Below, piece after piece: positions 1 to 7,771 of a DNA stretch of 23,974 nt. The translations under genes and the position numbers were made by a program. Within the stretch, counting starts at the first letter, position 1, and each line of letters opens with the position of its first letter. This DNA is from CAZSHX01 sp964606895 (lineage in GTDB: Bacteria > Bacteroidota > Ignavibacteria > Kapaibacteriales > UBA2268), in contig CAZSHX010000076.1 of assembly GCA_964606895.1 (NCBI GenBank), forward strand, positions 1 to 23,974, in the 5' to 3' direction. Below the pieces are notes generated by a model. The model did not search any database. It worked only from the letters and a program-made list of their open reading frames with translations, and was not told the origin of the DNA.

Positions 1-347
1 TGCTCCTCTGGAGCAATTTTTCTTTTCATCTCCCAATTTGCATTGCATCATCAAATAAAATATTGTAAAATATGCAATTCTTTTTCGCATAACCTATTGA
101 AATTATTGCTAATAACGAATTCTGACCGATTGCATCATTGTATGCAAAAAGATGCAAAAGATGCAAATCTTTGGTTGATTTCAACGGATGATTTCTTGTG
201 TTCCGTAGGAACAACCTATTTGTAGAAAAACCAAAACATTTTCAACATCAAGCTCCGTAGGAGCGGACAGTTGAAAATTTAGTGTGATAAAACAGGTCGC
301 TCCTACGGAGCTTTAAAAATATATGGTTCGATTTTCTACAAGCAGTG
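1..347. repeat. 347-bp tandem repeat, unit 1
   Basis: First visible unit of a head-to-tail array; the same sequence restarts at 348 and 695, so the period is exactly 347 bp. Two halves can be seen. Half A (about 1-170) is rich in GATGCA/TGCATC words and has imperfect inverted ends, ATTTGCAT at 36-43 and ATGCAAAT at 161-168, around a core (about 107-150) that differs between copies. Half B (about 171-347) is nearly invariant and carries hairpins with 3-nt loops: TGTTCC/GGAACA at 199-213, GCTCC/GGAGC at 252-264 and GCTCC/GGAGC at 300-312. A TGCTCC/GGAGCA hairpin lies at 1-15. The hairpins at 251-265 and 299-313 are also exact reverse complements of each other, and TTTTCAAC (239-246) pairs with GTTGAAAA (270-277). 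A roughly 60-codon open frame on the minus strand recurs in units 1 and 2 but looks like a by-product of the repeat. The array may begin before the window. Confidence 0.93.
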
Positions 348-694
348 TGCTCCTCTGGAGCAATTTTTCTTTTCATCTCCCAATTTGCATTGCATCCTCA
401 AAAAAAATATTGTAAAAGATGCAATTCTTTTTCGCATAACCTATTGATATAATTTCAAATAACGAGTTTTTAGCAATTGCATCTTTGGATGTAAAAAGAT
501 GCAAAAGATGCAAATTTTTGGTTGATTTCAACGGATGATGTCTTGTGTTCCGTAGGAACAACCTGTTTGTAGAAAAACCAAAACATTTTCAACATCAAGC
601 TCCGTAGGAGCGGACAGTTGAAAATTTAGTGTGATAAAACAGGTCGCTCCTACGGAGCTTTAAAAATATATGGTTCGATTTTCTACAAGCAGTG
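348..694. repeat. 347-bp tandem repeat, unit 2
   Basis: Second full unit. The last 128 bases (567-694) look identical to 220-347 of unit 1. Differences concentrate in the core at about 450-500. The hairpins recur at the same offsets (348-362, 546-560, 598-612, 646-660). A conserved shell around a divergent core suggests either an old duplication whose half B is kept uniform by gene conversion, or structural constraint on half B only. No gene is convincing in this unit. Confidence 0.93.
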
Positions 695-865
695 TGCTCC
701 TCTGGAGCAATTTTTCTTTTCATCTCCCAATTTGCATTGCATCATCAAAAAAAATATTGTAAAAGATGCAATTCTTTTTCGCATAACCTATTGATATTAT
801 TTCAAATAGCGAGAGTTGACCCATTGCATCTTTGGATGTAAAATGATGCAAAAGATGCAAATCTT
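695..865. repeat. 347-bp tandem repeat, partial unit 3 (half A only)
   Basis: The third copy starts with the same TGCTCC/GGAGCA hairpin and follows the unit until just after the ATGCAAAT right inverted end, then stops. The hairpin-rich half B is missing, so the array reads A-B, A-B, A. The clean stop at the end of half A supports the idea that A and B are separate modules. Unrelated palindromic repeat sequence follows immediately at 868. Confidence 0.88.
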
Positions 866-867
866 AT

Positions 868-904
868 CGCCCTCTCCAAGCATGGAGAGGGACGGGGTGA
901 GGTT
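868..904. repeat. Palindromic repeat, CCCTCTCC/GGAGAGGG type
   Basis: A perfect 8-bp stem, CCCTCTCC (870-877) and GGAGAGGG (884-891), with a 6-nt loop, is followed by ACGGGGTGAGGTT. The same layout, a pyrimidine-rich arm, a loop, a GAGGGG arm and then GGGGTGAGGTT, recurs at 1071-1109 inside a coding region, so this is an intergenic member of a dispersed family. Confidence 0.75.
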
Positions 905-986
905 GACAAACTATCATATCAAAGAACGAACACAAGAAAAAACGAAAATAATGATTATTTATTGCTATAAAATAAGAGTATAAATA

Positions 987-2408
987 TTATATTTTTACAA
1001 ACTTCCCAACTTTATCCCCCACTCTTACAAAATAAACTCCCGACGGCAAACCAGAAACGTCAATTCTTACCTCCCCTCTACTATTAGGTGAGGGGTCGGG
1101 GGTGAGGTTCTTGGGAGTGGATACAACTTCTCCAAAGACATTGAAGATGCGAATGTCTGTATTTCGGGCAACCCCACGCTGAAGCGTGGGGTTGATATTA
1201 GAAATTTCTATAAATTCTTCAGCAGGATTTGGGATGATTTGCAAAAGCCATTCACCCTCCTTCCGAAAAATGTATTCATCAACTGAAGTAGAATTATCAT
1301 ATTTGTAAATGTAAGCATTATCATCAGCAACAACTCCGAAAAACGAATCAGGATTCAACAAAAATATATCAATAAGATAACCCTTGGTTGCTCTTTTAAA
1401 ATATTCGTTATCAAGATTCCAATGTCTGCCTCCGTCGGTGGTTCGCCACAATTTATACCAATAACCCAATGCCAAACCATTCAAACTATCAGTGAAATGA
1501 ATGCTTATAAGCCAAATTGGATTGGGGAACGACACTGAATCCAGTTGTTTAAACCACGATTTACCTCCATCATCTGTACGATATATCACATGGCTGTAAA
1601 AAAGGTTAGTACTGTCTGCCAGTCTGATTGCAAGTGCCCAGCCTGTTTTTTCATTAATAAATTTTACTTTATATGGTCTATACATATCGGGTTCATAAAA
1701 ATCCCAATTTTTGCCAAAATCAGTTGAAAAGTAAAATCTTGTATATTTGAAAATAAGTTTTTTAGCTATTTCATCGTAAACATAACATTGTAAAATCACA
1801 TAAATTAGATTTTCATTAATGATTGATACTTCATCAACAGATATTGGCTTAATGCTATCCGGATAATTTATTATTGCTTTTTCCCAATCAATACCTCCGT
1901 TTGTTGTTAAGAACAATTCTTCATCGTCAATAACGGCACCTTTCTTATCGTTATAAAAACAAATTTTTTTCAATGTGTATTTTGATTTAACATTTACTTT
2001 ACCTTTTCTCCATGTCTGACAATTATCGGTTGACCGCCAAAAATAACCTGAGTCGCAGGCAATAATACATAAGTTCTTACTTGGGTAAGCAATGGCACTT
2101 GCAGGTGCTGGGAAATACCAAACAGAATCCTTGGTATCAAATTTGAATGTATCCCTTAATGTCGTTTCCCATGTTAAACCGCCATTTGTTGTAACTCTAT
2201 TCCATGGATATGAGCCATACAAATTTCCGATAGCAACACAATTATTGACATCAAAACAATCTATTGCCTTAAAGAAATAGGCAGACATATAAGGAGAGCT
2301 ATTATGATAATACCTTACAGAATCGATAGTTTGCCATTTCGAATTCTGTGAAAAACAAAGATTCATGATTTGAAGAAAAAAAATAAGTATTAAAGAAAGC
2401 AATTTCAT
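987..2408 (-). CDS. Secreted Asp-box beta-propeller protein with T9SS sorting domain
   Basis: A 473-residue protein starts with a signal peptide (hydrophobic residues 2-18, likely cut near 20). The middle holds six Asp-box/BNR (YCF48-like) turns of the form S/T-x-D/N-x-G-x-x-W, for example TTNGGLTW, STDNCQTW, TTNGGIDW, STDFGKNW, TDDGGKSW and TTDGGRHW, which predict a beta-propeller. The end (residues 391-473) is a type A T9SS sorting domain: IIPNPAEEF, then DIRIFNVFGEVV, then DVSGLPSGVYFVRV, with a basic terminus. Such proteins are exported by Sec, then moved across the outer membrane by the Por system and usually anchored on the surface. Two repeat-derived insertions interrupt the sorting domain at residues 405-416 and about 432-446. 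It begins 13 bp after the cysteine-rich gene upstream and probably shares its transcript. The ligand or substrate is unknown. Confidence 0.9.
   Translation of the reverse strand: MKLLSLILIFFLQIMNLCFSQNSKWQTIDSVRYYHNSSPYMSAYFFKAIDCFDVNNCVAIGNLYGSYPWNRVTTNGGLTWETTLRDTFKFDTKDSVWYFPAPASAIAYPSKNLCIIACDSGYFWRSTDNCQTWRKGKVNVKSKYTLKKICFYNDKKGAVIDDEELFLTTNGGIDWEKAIINYPDSIKPISVDEVSIINENLIYVILQCYVYDEIAKKLIFKYTRFYFSTDFGKNWDFYEPDMYRPYKVKFINEKTGWALAIRLADSTNLFYSHVIYRTDDGGKSWFKQLDSVSFPNPIWLISIHFTDSLNGLALGYWYKLWRTTDGGRHWNLDNEYFKRATKGYLIDIFLLNPDSFFGVVADDNAYIYKYDNSTSVDEYIFRKEGEWLLQIIPNPAEEFIEISNINPTLQRGVARNTDIRIFNVFGEVVSTPKNLTPDPSPNSRGEVRIDVSGLPSGVYFVRVGDKVGKFVKI
1071..1109. repeat. Palindromic repeat inside a CDS, encodes LTPDPSPNSRGE
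   Basis: CCCCTC and GAGGGG arms are followed by TCGGGGGTGAGGTT, the same layout as the intergenic copy at 868-904. On the minus strand it is read in frame as LTPDPSPNSRGE, sitting between two beta-strands of the T9SS sorting domain. Stretches of the form LTP-x-PSP-x-RGE recur in predicted proteins of Bacteroidota-type genomes (recollection, not checked here). Confidence 0.75.
1169..1194. repeat. Perfect palindrome inside a CDS (CAACCCCACGCT arms)
   Basis: CAACCCCACGCT (1169-1180) and its exact reverse complement AGCGTGGGGTTG (1183-1194) are separated by two bases. A near-identical element lies in the intergenic region at 13630-13659. On the minus strand it is read in frame as part of INPTLQRGVARN, an insertion in the sorting domain of the surrounding gene. 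Confidence 0.85.
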
Positions 2409-2421
2409 TAAATCTTCTCCA

Positions 2422-3540
2422 TTAATTTGGTATAGGATTACACAGTTTTATACATGGCGGAGTACATTGTTCGGTTTGTCCAGGTGGTGTAATATCATAC
2501 CATCTGGTTTGCCAATCAGGAATAGAAGTATTCCATTCTCTACAAATTTTATAATACTTAATGCAACATTTTGTTTCATCGCAATATATAGCTCTGTTAT
2601 TTACAAATTGCCAACATAGACTATTTATCACTCTGTAATTATACAAGCAATCTCCATTCGTAGGTAGTGGTAAACCGCCGTTATATAATAACCAAGAAAT
2701 AACAGTACCTAAATAATCTGCTTCATTTGGTAGAGGGCATTCGTCGCAATTAATTTTTTCCCACTCTAAAATTCTATAATCATTATATTCGGTTGGTTGG
2801 CAACCAGAAGTAGTTCTTGTTAGGTATTTAAATTGAATTTGGCATTCAGGACATTCAACAACATTAATTGTCTCCACCTTCTCACTTGACCATTCTCCGA
2901 GGTCGCATGGGATAGGACAAAGTAAAGGAACAATACCTTTATTATGGACGGAACAATCAGGTTGGCAATCCTCTTGTGGAGGACCACAACTTGGATAGGT
3001 AACTTTTTCTATGGATCCAATTGTTATTGAAGTTACTGTATGAATTTCATTGTTTTCTGTGAAATACATTTTAATTGGTGTACTACAGCATGTAGTCCCA
3101 CATAATTCTTCCTCATTTATTTTACATTTTCCTTTAACGCTGAACCAAGATAACACGTACTCTGCTTCGGTAGGATTTACAAGATTGTAATAATTGTTAT
3201 TTTCTATTGATTTGTTATAAAACAATTGTTTGAAAAATTCTTCAACTACGGCTTCATCACTATACTCGTCACAGCAAGAGTTTCCATCGTGAAACAAACC
3301 GGCAACAAATATTTCGTTATTAATTGCAGGAATTCCGATCCATCGGTCATAATAAATTAAAGTATAACAGCACCTGTCGCACAGAGCAGACATACAGAGT
3401 TTAAATTCAATTGGAGACCCCCATTCTGTTTGATACTGTGTTGCTGAACATGGTTCGTCAGTTATAGACTCCCAGTTGACAGAACTGGCTGAGTAAAAAT
3501 TAAAAATGGATACAAAAATTAGCAAAATCATCTTTTTCAT
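2422..3540 (-). CDS. Secreted cysteine-rich protein of unknown function (30 Cys)
   Basis: A 372-residue protein with a signal peptide (residues 1-20, ending near SASS). I count 30 cysteines (about 8%), many as CC or C-x2-C pairs, so many disulphides or a metal-rich fold is likely. There is no T9SS sorting domain: the chain ends with a cysteine-rich tail after the QTEQCTPPC stretch. I recognise no known domain. Parts resemble the 205-residue protein at 13772-14389: SPIEFKLC against CPVEVDIC near the N-terminus, CCIKYYKIC against CTRTYKVC, and TPPGQTEQC against TPGNQTEC near the C-terminus. It looks like an extended member of the same family. It is the first gene of a probable two-gene operon with the T9SS propeller gene, 13 bp downstream. 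AGAAAG just upstream is a weak ribosome binding site. Confidence 0.85.
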   Translation of the reverse strand: MKKMILLIFVSIFNFYSASSVNWESITDEPCSATQYQTEWGSPIEFKLCMSALCDRCCYTLIYYDRWIGIPAINNEIFVAGLFHDGNSCCDEYSDEAVVEEFFKQLFYNKSIENNNYYNLVNPTEAEYVLSWFSVKGKCKINEEELCGTTCCSTPIKMYFTENNEIHTVTSITIGSIEKVTYPSCGPPQEDCQPDCSVHNKGIVPLLCPIPCDLGEWSSEKVETINVVECPECQIQFKYLTRTTSGCQPTEYNDYRILEWEKINCDECPLPNEADYLGTVISWLLYNGGLPLPTNGDCLYNYRVINSLCWQFVNNRAIYCDETKCCIKYYKICREWNTSIPDWQTRWYDITPPGQTEQCTPPCIKLCNPIPN

Positions 3541-4041
3541 AAATTCTTTCTGGTTTTAGTTATCAAATATTCTATTATTCCCAAAATTCAACATAACTTT
3601 TGGGTTAGTCGTTTGGTTGGTTGCTCTTGTTTAGTTTATGCTTTTGAACCGACTGAATGAAAATATTTAGAATAACAAGAATAGTTCAGCCTTTTTATTT
3701 GGCATTGCGGCTAATGAAATATGTTTTGATGTTAACTAATCCCTTTTTGCTTATGAAAAAACATTAGAACAATTATACAAAGTTAAACTAAATTATTTCA
3801 TTTACAAAGAAGTATTTTTTTCAAGTGAAAATAATTTCATATCATAATTTATGAAACGCAAAAACGTCTCACACAAAAATGAAAATAATTGAAATTATTT
3901 TTGGGCTGTTTCATATTCTTTTGAAATTATCCTGATGCACACACATTATCAAGCTGATTGTTGTGAATGAATATATTTCTGTTTTTTGGAGAAAAATGGA
4001 CATTCACAATAAAAAAAAACTGATTTCTAATTTTTTTTTCT
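3541..4041. other. AT-rich intergenic region, no gene seen
   Basis: About 500 bp between mutS and the cysteine-rich gene, both on the minus strand, so it should hold the mutS 3' end and the promoter of the 3540-987 unit. I found no convincing ORF or RNA gene. Two inverted repeats stand out: AAAATAATT at 3882-3890 with AATTATTTT at 3893-3901, and the 9-bp pair at 3961-4009. Neither is followed by a clear T-tract on the minus strand, so a terminator cannot be claimed. Confidence 0.6.
3961..4009. repeat. 9-bp inverted repeat downstream of mutS
   Basis: TTGTGAATG (3961-3969) and CATTCACAA (4001-4009) are perfect reverse complements around a 31-nt loop, which itself can pair TTTTTT with AAAAAT. 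It lies just past the mutS stop codon and could be a 3' structure or a degenerate element. No T-run follows it in the direction of mutS transcription. Confidence 0.4.
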
Positions 4042-6689
4042 CTACTTCTTCACTTCTTTTTTAATTTCATAAAGAATTTGAAGAGCCTGAACGGGAGTGA
4101 TGTTGTTCAAATCGAGACTGCCGATTCGTTCGCGGATTGCGTCGTCCCTGATTTCGAAAATGGCAAGCTGTTCGGGAACCCGCTTGTTTTTATGTGTTTC
4201 TATTTGCTTAACATCAAATATTTTCGTCTGAAGGGAATCATCTTTATCGTCAGTTTTTGAGCTTGCTTCAAGGGTTTTCATTATGATTCCAGCTCTTTCG
4301 ATTACGTCATGAGGCAAGCCTGCCATCTGTGCAACGTGAATACCGAATGAGTGGTCGCTGGCACCGGATTTGACCTTATGCGAGAAAATCACTTTGCCGT
4401 CCTTTTCGATTACTTCCACCTGATAGTTGGCAATATTCTCGTACCGAGTTGCAAGGTCGTTCAATTCATGGTAATGGGTAGCAAACAAGGTCTTTGCTCC
4501 GATTGAATCATGCAGATATTCGGCAATTGCCCACGCAATCGAAATACCGTCGAAAGTGGCGGTTCCCCTGCCGACTTCATCAAGAAGTATAAGACTTTTC
4601 TGAGTTGCATTGTTGATTATGTTGGCGGCTTCCTGCATTTCAACAAGGAAAGTACTTTCGCCCGATGTGATGTTGTCCTGAGCACCCACACGCGTAAAAA
4701 TACGGTCCACCAGACCAATCCTTGCCGATTTTGCAGGGACATAGCACCCGATTTGTGCAAGAAGTACAATCAGGGCTACCTGACGCAGATAGCACGATTT
4801 ACCGGACATATTCGGACCTGTTATAATATGAATTTGCTCACCTTGAGTGTCGAGCATGGTTGAATTCGGAAAGAATTTTTCACCGAACTGAAGAACTCTT
4901 TCGACCACAGGATGCCGACCGTCAATGATTTCAAGAACTTCGGATTCGTCAATCTGAGGGAAGCAGTAACCATACTCAACCGAAGCTTCAGCAAAGCTTT
5001 GGAGACAATCCAAAGAAGCAATGAGCATCGCATTTTCCTGGATTGAACCTGCAAAAAGCGAAATTTTGATTAATAACTCAGAAAACAAGGTTTTTTCAAG
5101 TTCGCCGATATTATCTTCTGCAGAAAGGATTTTAGTTTCAATCTGCTTCAGTTCGGGAGTTGTGTAACGTTCTGCATTTGTTAATGTTTGCTTTCTTTCG
5201 TAGTTTTCGGGAACTTTATCTTTGTGGGTTCTCGTAATCTCAATATAATATCCGAAAACACTTGTGAAGCCTACTTTCAGCGAAGGAATGCCCGATTTGC
5301 TCCTTTCGGTTTCCTGATATTCCGAAATCCATTGTTTACCGGAATGTTTTGCATCAATGTATTCATCAAGCTGAGCAGAAACACCCTGTTTGAAAACGTT
5401 TCCGGTTCCAAGTTGCACCGAAGGGTCTTCAACAATGCTGTTATGAATCAGTTCGACGGTTTTTTCGAGTGGATTCATTTTGCCGGAAATACTGTGCAGT
5501 TCCTCGCAATCGGTGGAAGAGAGAATCTCTTTCATAACGGGAATTTGCTGTAAACCGTTTTTTAAAGAGAGCAAATCCCGTGGGTTAGCTCTTCCGGCAC
5601 AGACTTTAGCAATCAGCCTTTCCAAGTCGCCTGTTGATTTGAGCGAATTTCTCAATTCAACTCTTGAATTACTGTGTTCAATAAGCGATTTAACCACCGA
5701 GAGCCTTTGGCTGATTATTTCAAGATTTCTCAATGGTCTAGTTATCCATTTTTTGAAAAGCCTGCTCCCCATTGGCGAACAAGTTTTGTCGAGTATTGAA
5801 ATCAGTGTTCCTTCGTTTGAACCATCAGCATAAGAAAAAGTGATTTCAAGATTTCTTCGCGTTGCAAAATCCAAAGGCATATAGTCGCTTTGGTCAAAAA
5901 CACCGATTTTATTTATTTGAGCAAGCTGATTGTTCTGAGTTTCCTTGATGTAGTAAAGTACAGCTCCTGCGGCGGCAAGTCCTGCCGAAAAATCTTCCAT
6001 TCCAAAGCCCTTCAAATTGTGGGTTTTGAAATGACCTAACAGAGCTTCTCTACCGAACTGAATATCGAAAATCCACGGCTCGAGTTTTGTAACTGCCGGT
6101 TTGTACGAAAGTTTTGCAATTTCTTCAGTAAGTTGATTCTTCTGTTCCTTGCTGATTAATATTTCGTTAGGCGTAATTCCTTCGAGAACTTCAATAAGCT
6201 GACGGAGATAGACTTCGCCCGAATAGAATTCTCCTGTTGAAACATCAGAATAGGACAAACCAACCAGAGCATCAGTTTTGCCCGAAGCACCAATGTAAAC
6301 CGAAGCTACATAATTATTCCGCTTTGTTTCCAAAAGCTTGTCGTAAAGTGCAACTCCGGGGGTAACAATTTCGACAACACCACGCCGGACAATCCCGCGG
6401 GCTTGTTTTGGGTCTTCGAGCTGTTCGCAGACCGCCACACGGTAGCCTGCCCGAACAAGTTTGGGTAGGAGGCATCAAGCTGATGGTGCGGAAAACCCGC
6501 AAGAGGCATACTCGCCGCGGCTCCGTTATTTCTTTTAGTAAGTGTAAGTCCGCAGACTTTTGATGCAATTTCGGCATCCTCATTAAAAGTTTCGTAAAAA
6601 TCACCAAGCCGAAAAAGCAAAACCGTATCGGGATGCTTTTTCTTAATTTGGTTATATTGTCTTAATAGCGGAGTTTCTTTTTCAGTCAT
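4042..6689 (-). CDS. mutS: DNA mismatch repair protein MutS, split by a one-base frameshift
   Basis: MutS binds mismatches and insertion/deletion loops and, with ATP, recruits MutL. The first frame (start 6689) has the mismatch-wedge motif GDFYE (Phe31, Glu33) and reaches MPLAGFPHHQLDA. The protein then continues in another frame from PKLVRAGYRVAVCEQLEDP to the stop at 4042. Joined, the two give about 882 residues, normal for the family. In joined numbering the Walker A motif GPNMSGKS is at about 625-632, Walker B LLDEVGRG at 702-709 and ATHYHEL at 737-743, followed by the C-terminal helical tail. Everything except the break is conserved, so either the gene was inactivated recently or the break is a sequencing error. 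The start codon directly follows the TAG of the ATP-grasp gene, so the two are probably co-transcribed and translationally coupled. As written, only an N-terminal stub and a fragment lacking most of domain I could be made. Confidence 0.93.
6468..6470 (-). other. Frameshift site in mutS
   Basis: On the minus strand the codons run GAT GCC TCC TAC CCA AAC in the first frame, whereas the downstream frame reads CCC AAA CTT GTT CGG. Adding a single A to give GCC TAC CTA CCC AAA restores the family-typical DAYLPKLVRAGYRVAV. The fix lies in a CCTA-CCTA microrepeat and not a long homopolymer. The exact deleted base is inferred from the family consensus. Confidence 0.85.
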
Positions 6690-7667
6690 CTATTTTTTCT
6701 TTTTAACTTCTTTAGTGTTTTCTTCAGGCTCTATGCTCTCAGAAATAAATTCAGCCAGTCTAAAATTATTAAACTTTCTTGGTTTGGCTTTGGCAAGTTC
6801 GATTAAAAATTCTGCAGTAGTATTCACTATCCAGTTATAATCATCTCCTGCCATATAGGCTTTGTCCAGCTTTGGAACAGGATTCAGGAAATCAATTGTG
6901 TATGGAATACCTTTATGAACTGCAATATCCACAGCATTAAATTCGAATCCAAGTGCATTTACAACTTTTTTACAAGTTGTTTCTATATCGGTTTTCAGCT
7001 TTTCATCAATACTCAAAGGTACTTTGGAATAACGGTGATGATGAGGTTTGACAGGGTCATATCGAACAATCCGTACTTCTTTTCCCCCGATAATATAACA
7101 TCTGAAAAATTCCTGGTATTCGATGCTCTCCTGCAAAATCATGATTTTTGTGCCTGTAAAGTCGTAAGCGGCAAAAAACTCATGAGGATTATATACTTTA
7201 TAGGTGCTGTTTCCCGAAACTGCCATATTTGATTTGATGTAGGCAGGGAAACCGATATAATCGAATATTTCTTCCCAGTTCAAAGGATACATCAGATTTT
7301 TCATCGAATCCGAGTTTGTTCCCGGAGGATGAAGTTTCGTTGGGATGACAGCAGTTTTCGGAACGTTAACTCCGACTTTTTTTCCAAGCTCTGCATTGAA
7401 GAAATTATCGAAAGCACAACAATTAAAAGGATTGTTGACAACGCTGACACCCTCAATGAAGGCTTTTTTCAAAATTGAGCGAAAGTAGGGTACTTCGTGC
7501 GAAACCCTGTCCAATATGACCCGATAGTCAAACACATGGTTCATGGATATACTCCCGATATTCAGGAATTCAGCCGCCCAGCCTTTGATTTTTCTATTGT
7601 TTATATTGTCTAAAAGAGCAAACGGAAAGGTTTGCTCCATGCCGTAAAGTAAACCAATTTTCTTCAC
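6690..7667 (-). CDS. ATP-grasp (RimK-like) ligase of unknown substrate
   Basis: A 325-residue protein. The ATP-grasp signatures are PAYIKSNMAVSGNSTYKV (about 141-158, with the nucleotide-binding lysine and a glycine-serine loop), ILQESIEYQEFFRCYIIGGK (about 177-196) and the metal-binding end AVDIAVHKGIPYTIDFLNP (about 245-263, Asp259 and Asn262). This family joins a carboxylate to an amine or thiol through an acyl-phosphate. The N-terminal 90 residues would hold the preATP-grasp domain. The substrate cannot be told from the sequence. The start is GTG, chosen because AGGAGGTG lies 4 nt upstream; the next ATG is at residue 10 and lacks such a site. The C-terminus is a lysine-rich tail. Its TAG stop abuts the mutS ATG. 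Confidence 0.82.
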   Translation of the reverse strand: MKKIGLLYGMEQTFPFALLDNINNRKIKGWAAEFLNIGSISMNHVFDYRVILDRVSHEVPYFRSILKKAFIEGVSVVNNPFNCCAFDNFFNAELGKKVGVNVPKTAVIPTKLHPPGTNSDSMKNLMYPLNWEEIFDYIGFPAYIKSNMAVSGNSTYKVYNPHEFFAAYDFTGTKIMILQESIEYQEFFRCYIIGGKEVRIVRYDPVKPHHHRYSKVPLSIDEKLKTDIETTCKKVVNALGFEFNAVDIAVHKGIPYTIDFLNPVPKLDKAYMAGDDYNWIVNTTAEFLIELAKAKPRKFNNFRLAEFISESIEPEENTKEVKKKK

Positions 7668-7671
7668 CTTA

Positions 7672-7679
7672 CACCTCCT
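7672..7679 (-). promoter_or_regulatory. Strong Shine-Dalgarno site deciding a GTG start
   Basis: Read on the minus strand this is AGGAGGTG, 4 nt before the GTG at 7665-7667. It is the strongest ribosome binding site in the window and supports the GTG start of the ATP-grasp gene. Confidence 0.75.
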
Positions 7680-7725
7680 GAAAAGTGGATTTGTGTAAAT
7701 ATTTAAAAATGAAAAATTACCATTG

Positions 7726-7733
7726 CAAATTTA
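7726..7733 (-). promoter_or_regulatory. Possible Bacteroidetes-type -7 box
   Basis: The minus strand reads TAAATTTG followed by CAATGG, matching the TAnnTTTG consensus known from Bacteroidetes promoters, about 60 nt before the ATP-grasp start. No clear -33 TTTG lies at the right distance, and the region is AT-rich, so a chance match is possible. Confidence 0.25.
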
Positions 7734-7771
7734 CAAAAAAATATGAAATAATAAATTTATTTACTCAATAA

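Noticed and set aside
26..214. A roughly 62-residue minus-strand ORF, recurring at 373-561
   Set aside because: It lies wholly inside the tandem repeat, spans its hairpins, is lost in unit 3 and has no ribosome binding site. Its conservation is explained by the DNA repeat.
1..865. CRISPR array
   Set aside because: The unit is 347 bp with no short repeat-spacer alternation and no cas genes in the window.
4510..4863. Long plus-strand frames inside mutS and other genes (also 5188-5833, 10482-10904, 22406-22834 minus)
   Set aside because: They lie opposite well-conserved coding sequences, have no recognisable protein features or ribosome binding sites, and are shadows.
6306..6689. Programmed frameshift in mutS
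   Set aside because: No slippery sequence or downstream structure is evident, MutS is not known to use one, and a one-base deletion gives an exact family consensus.
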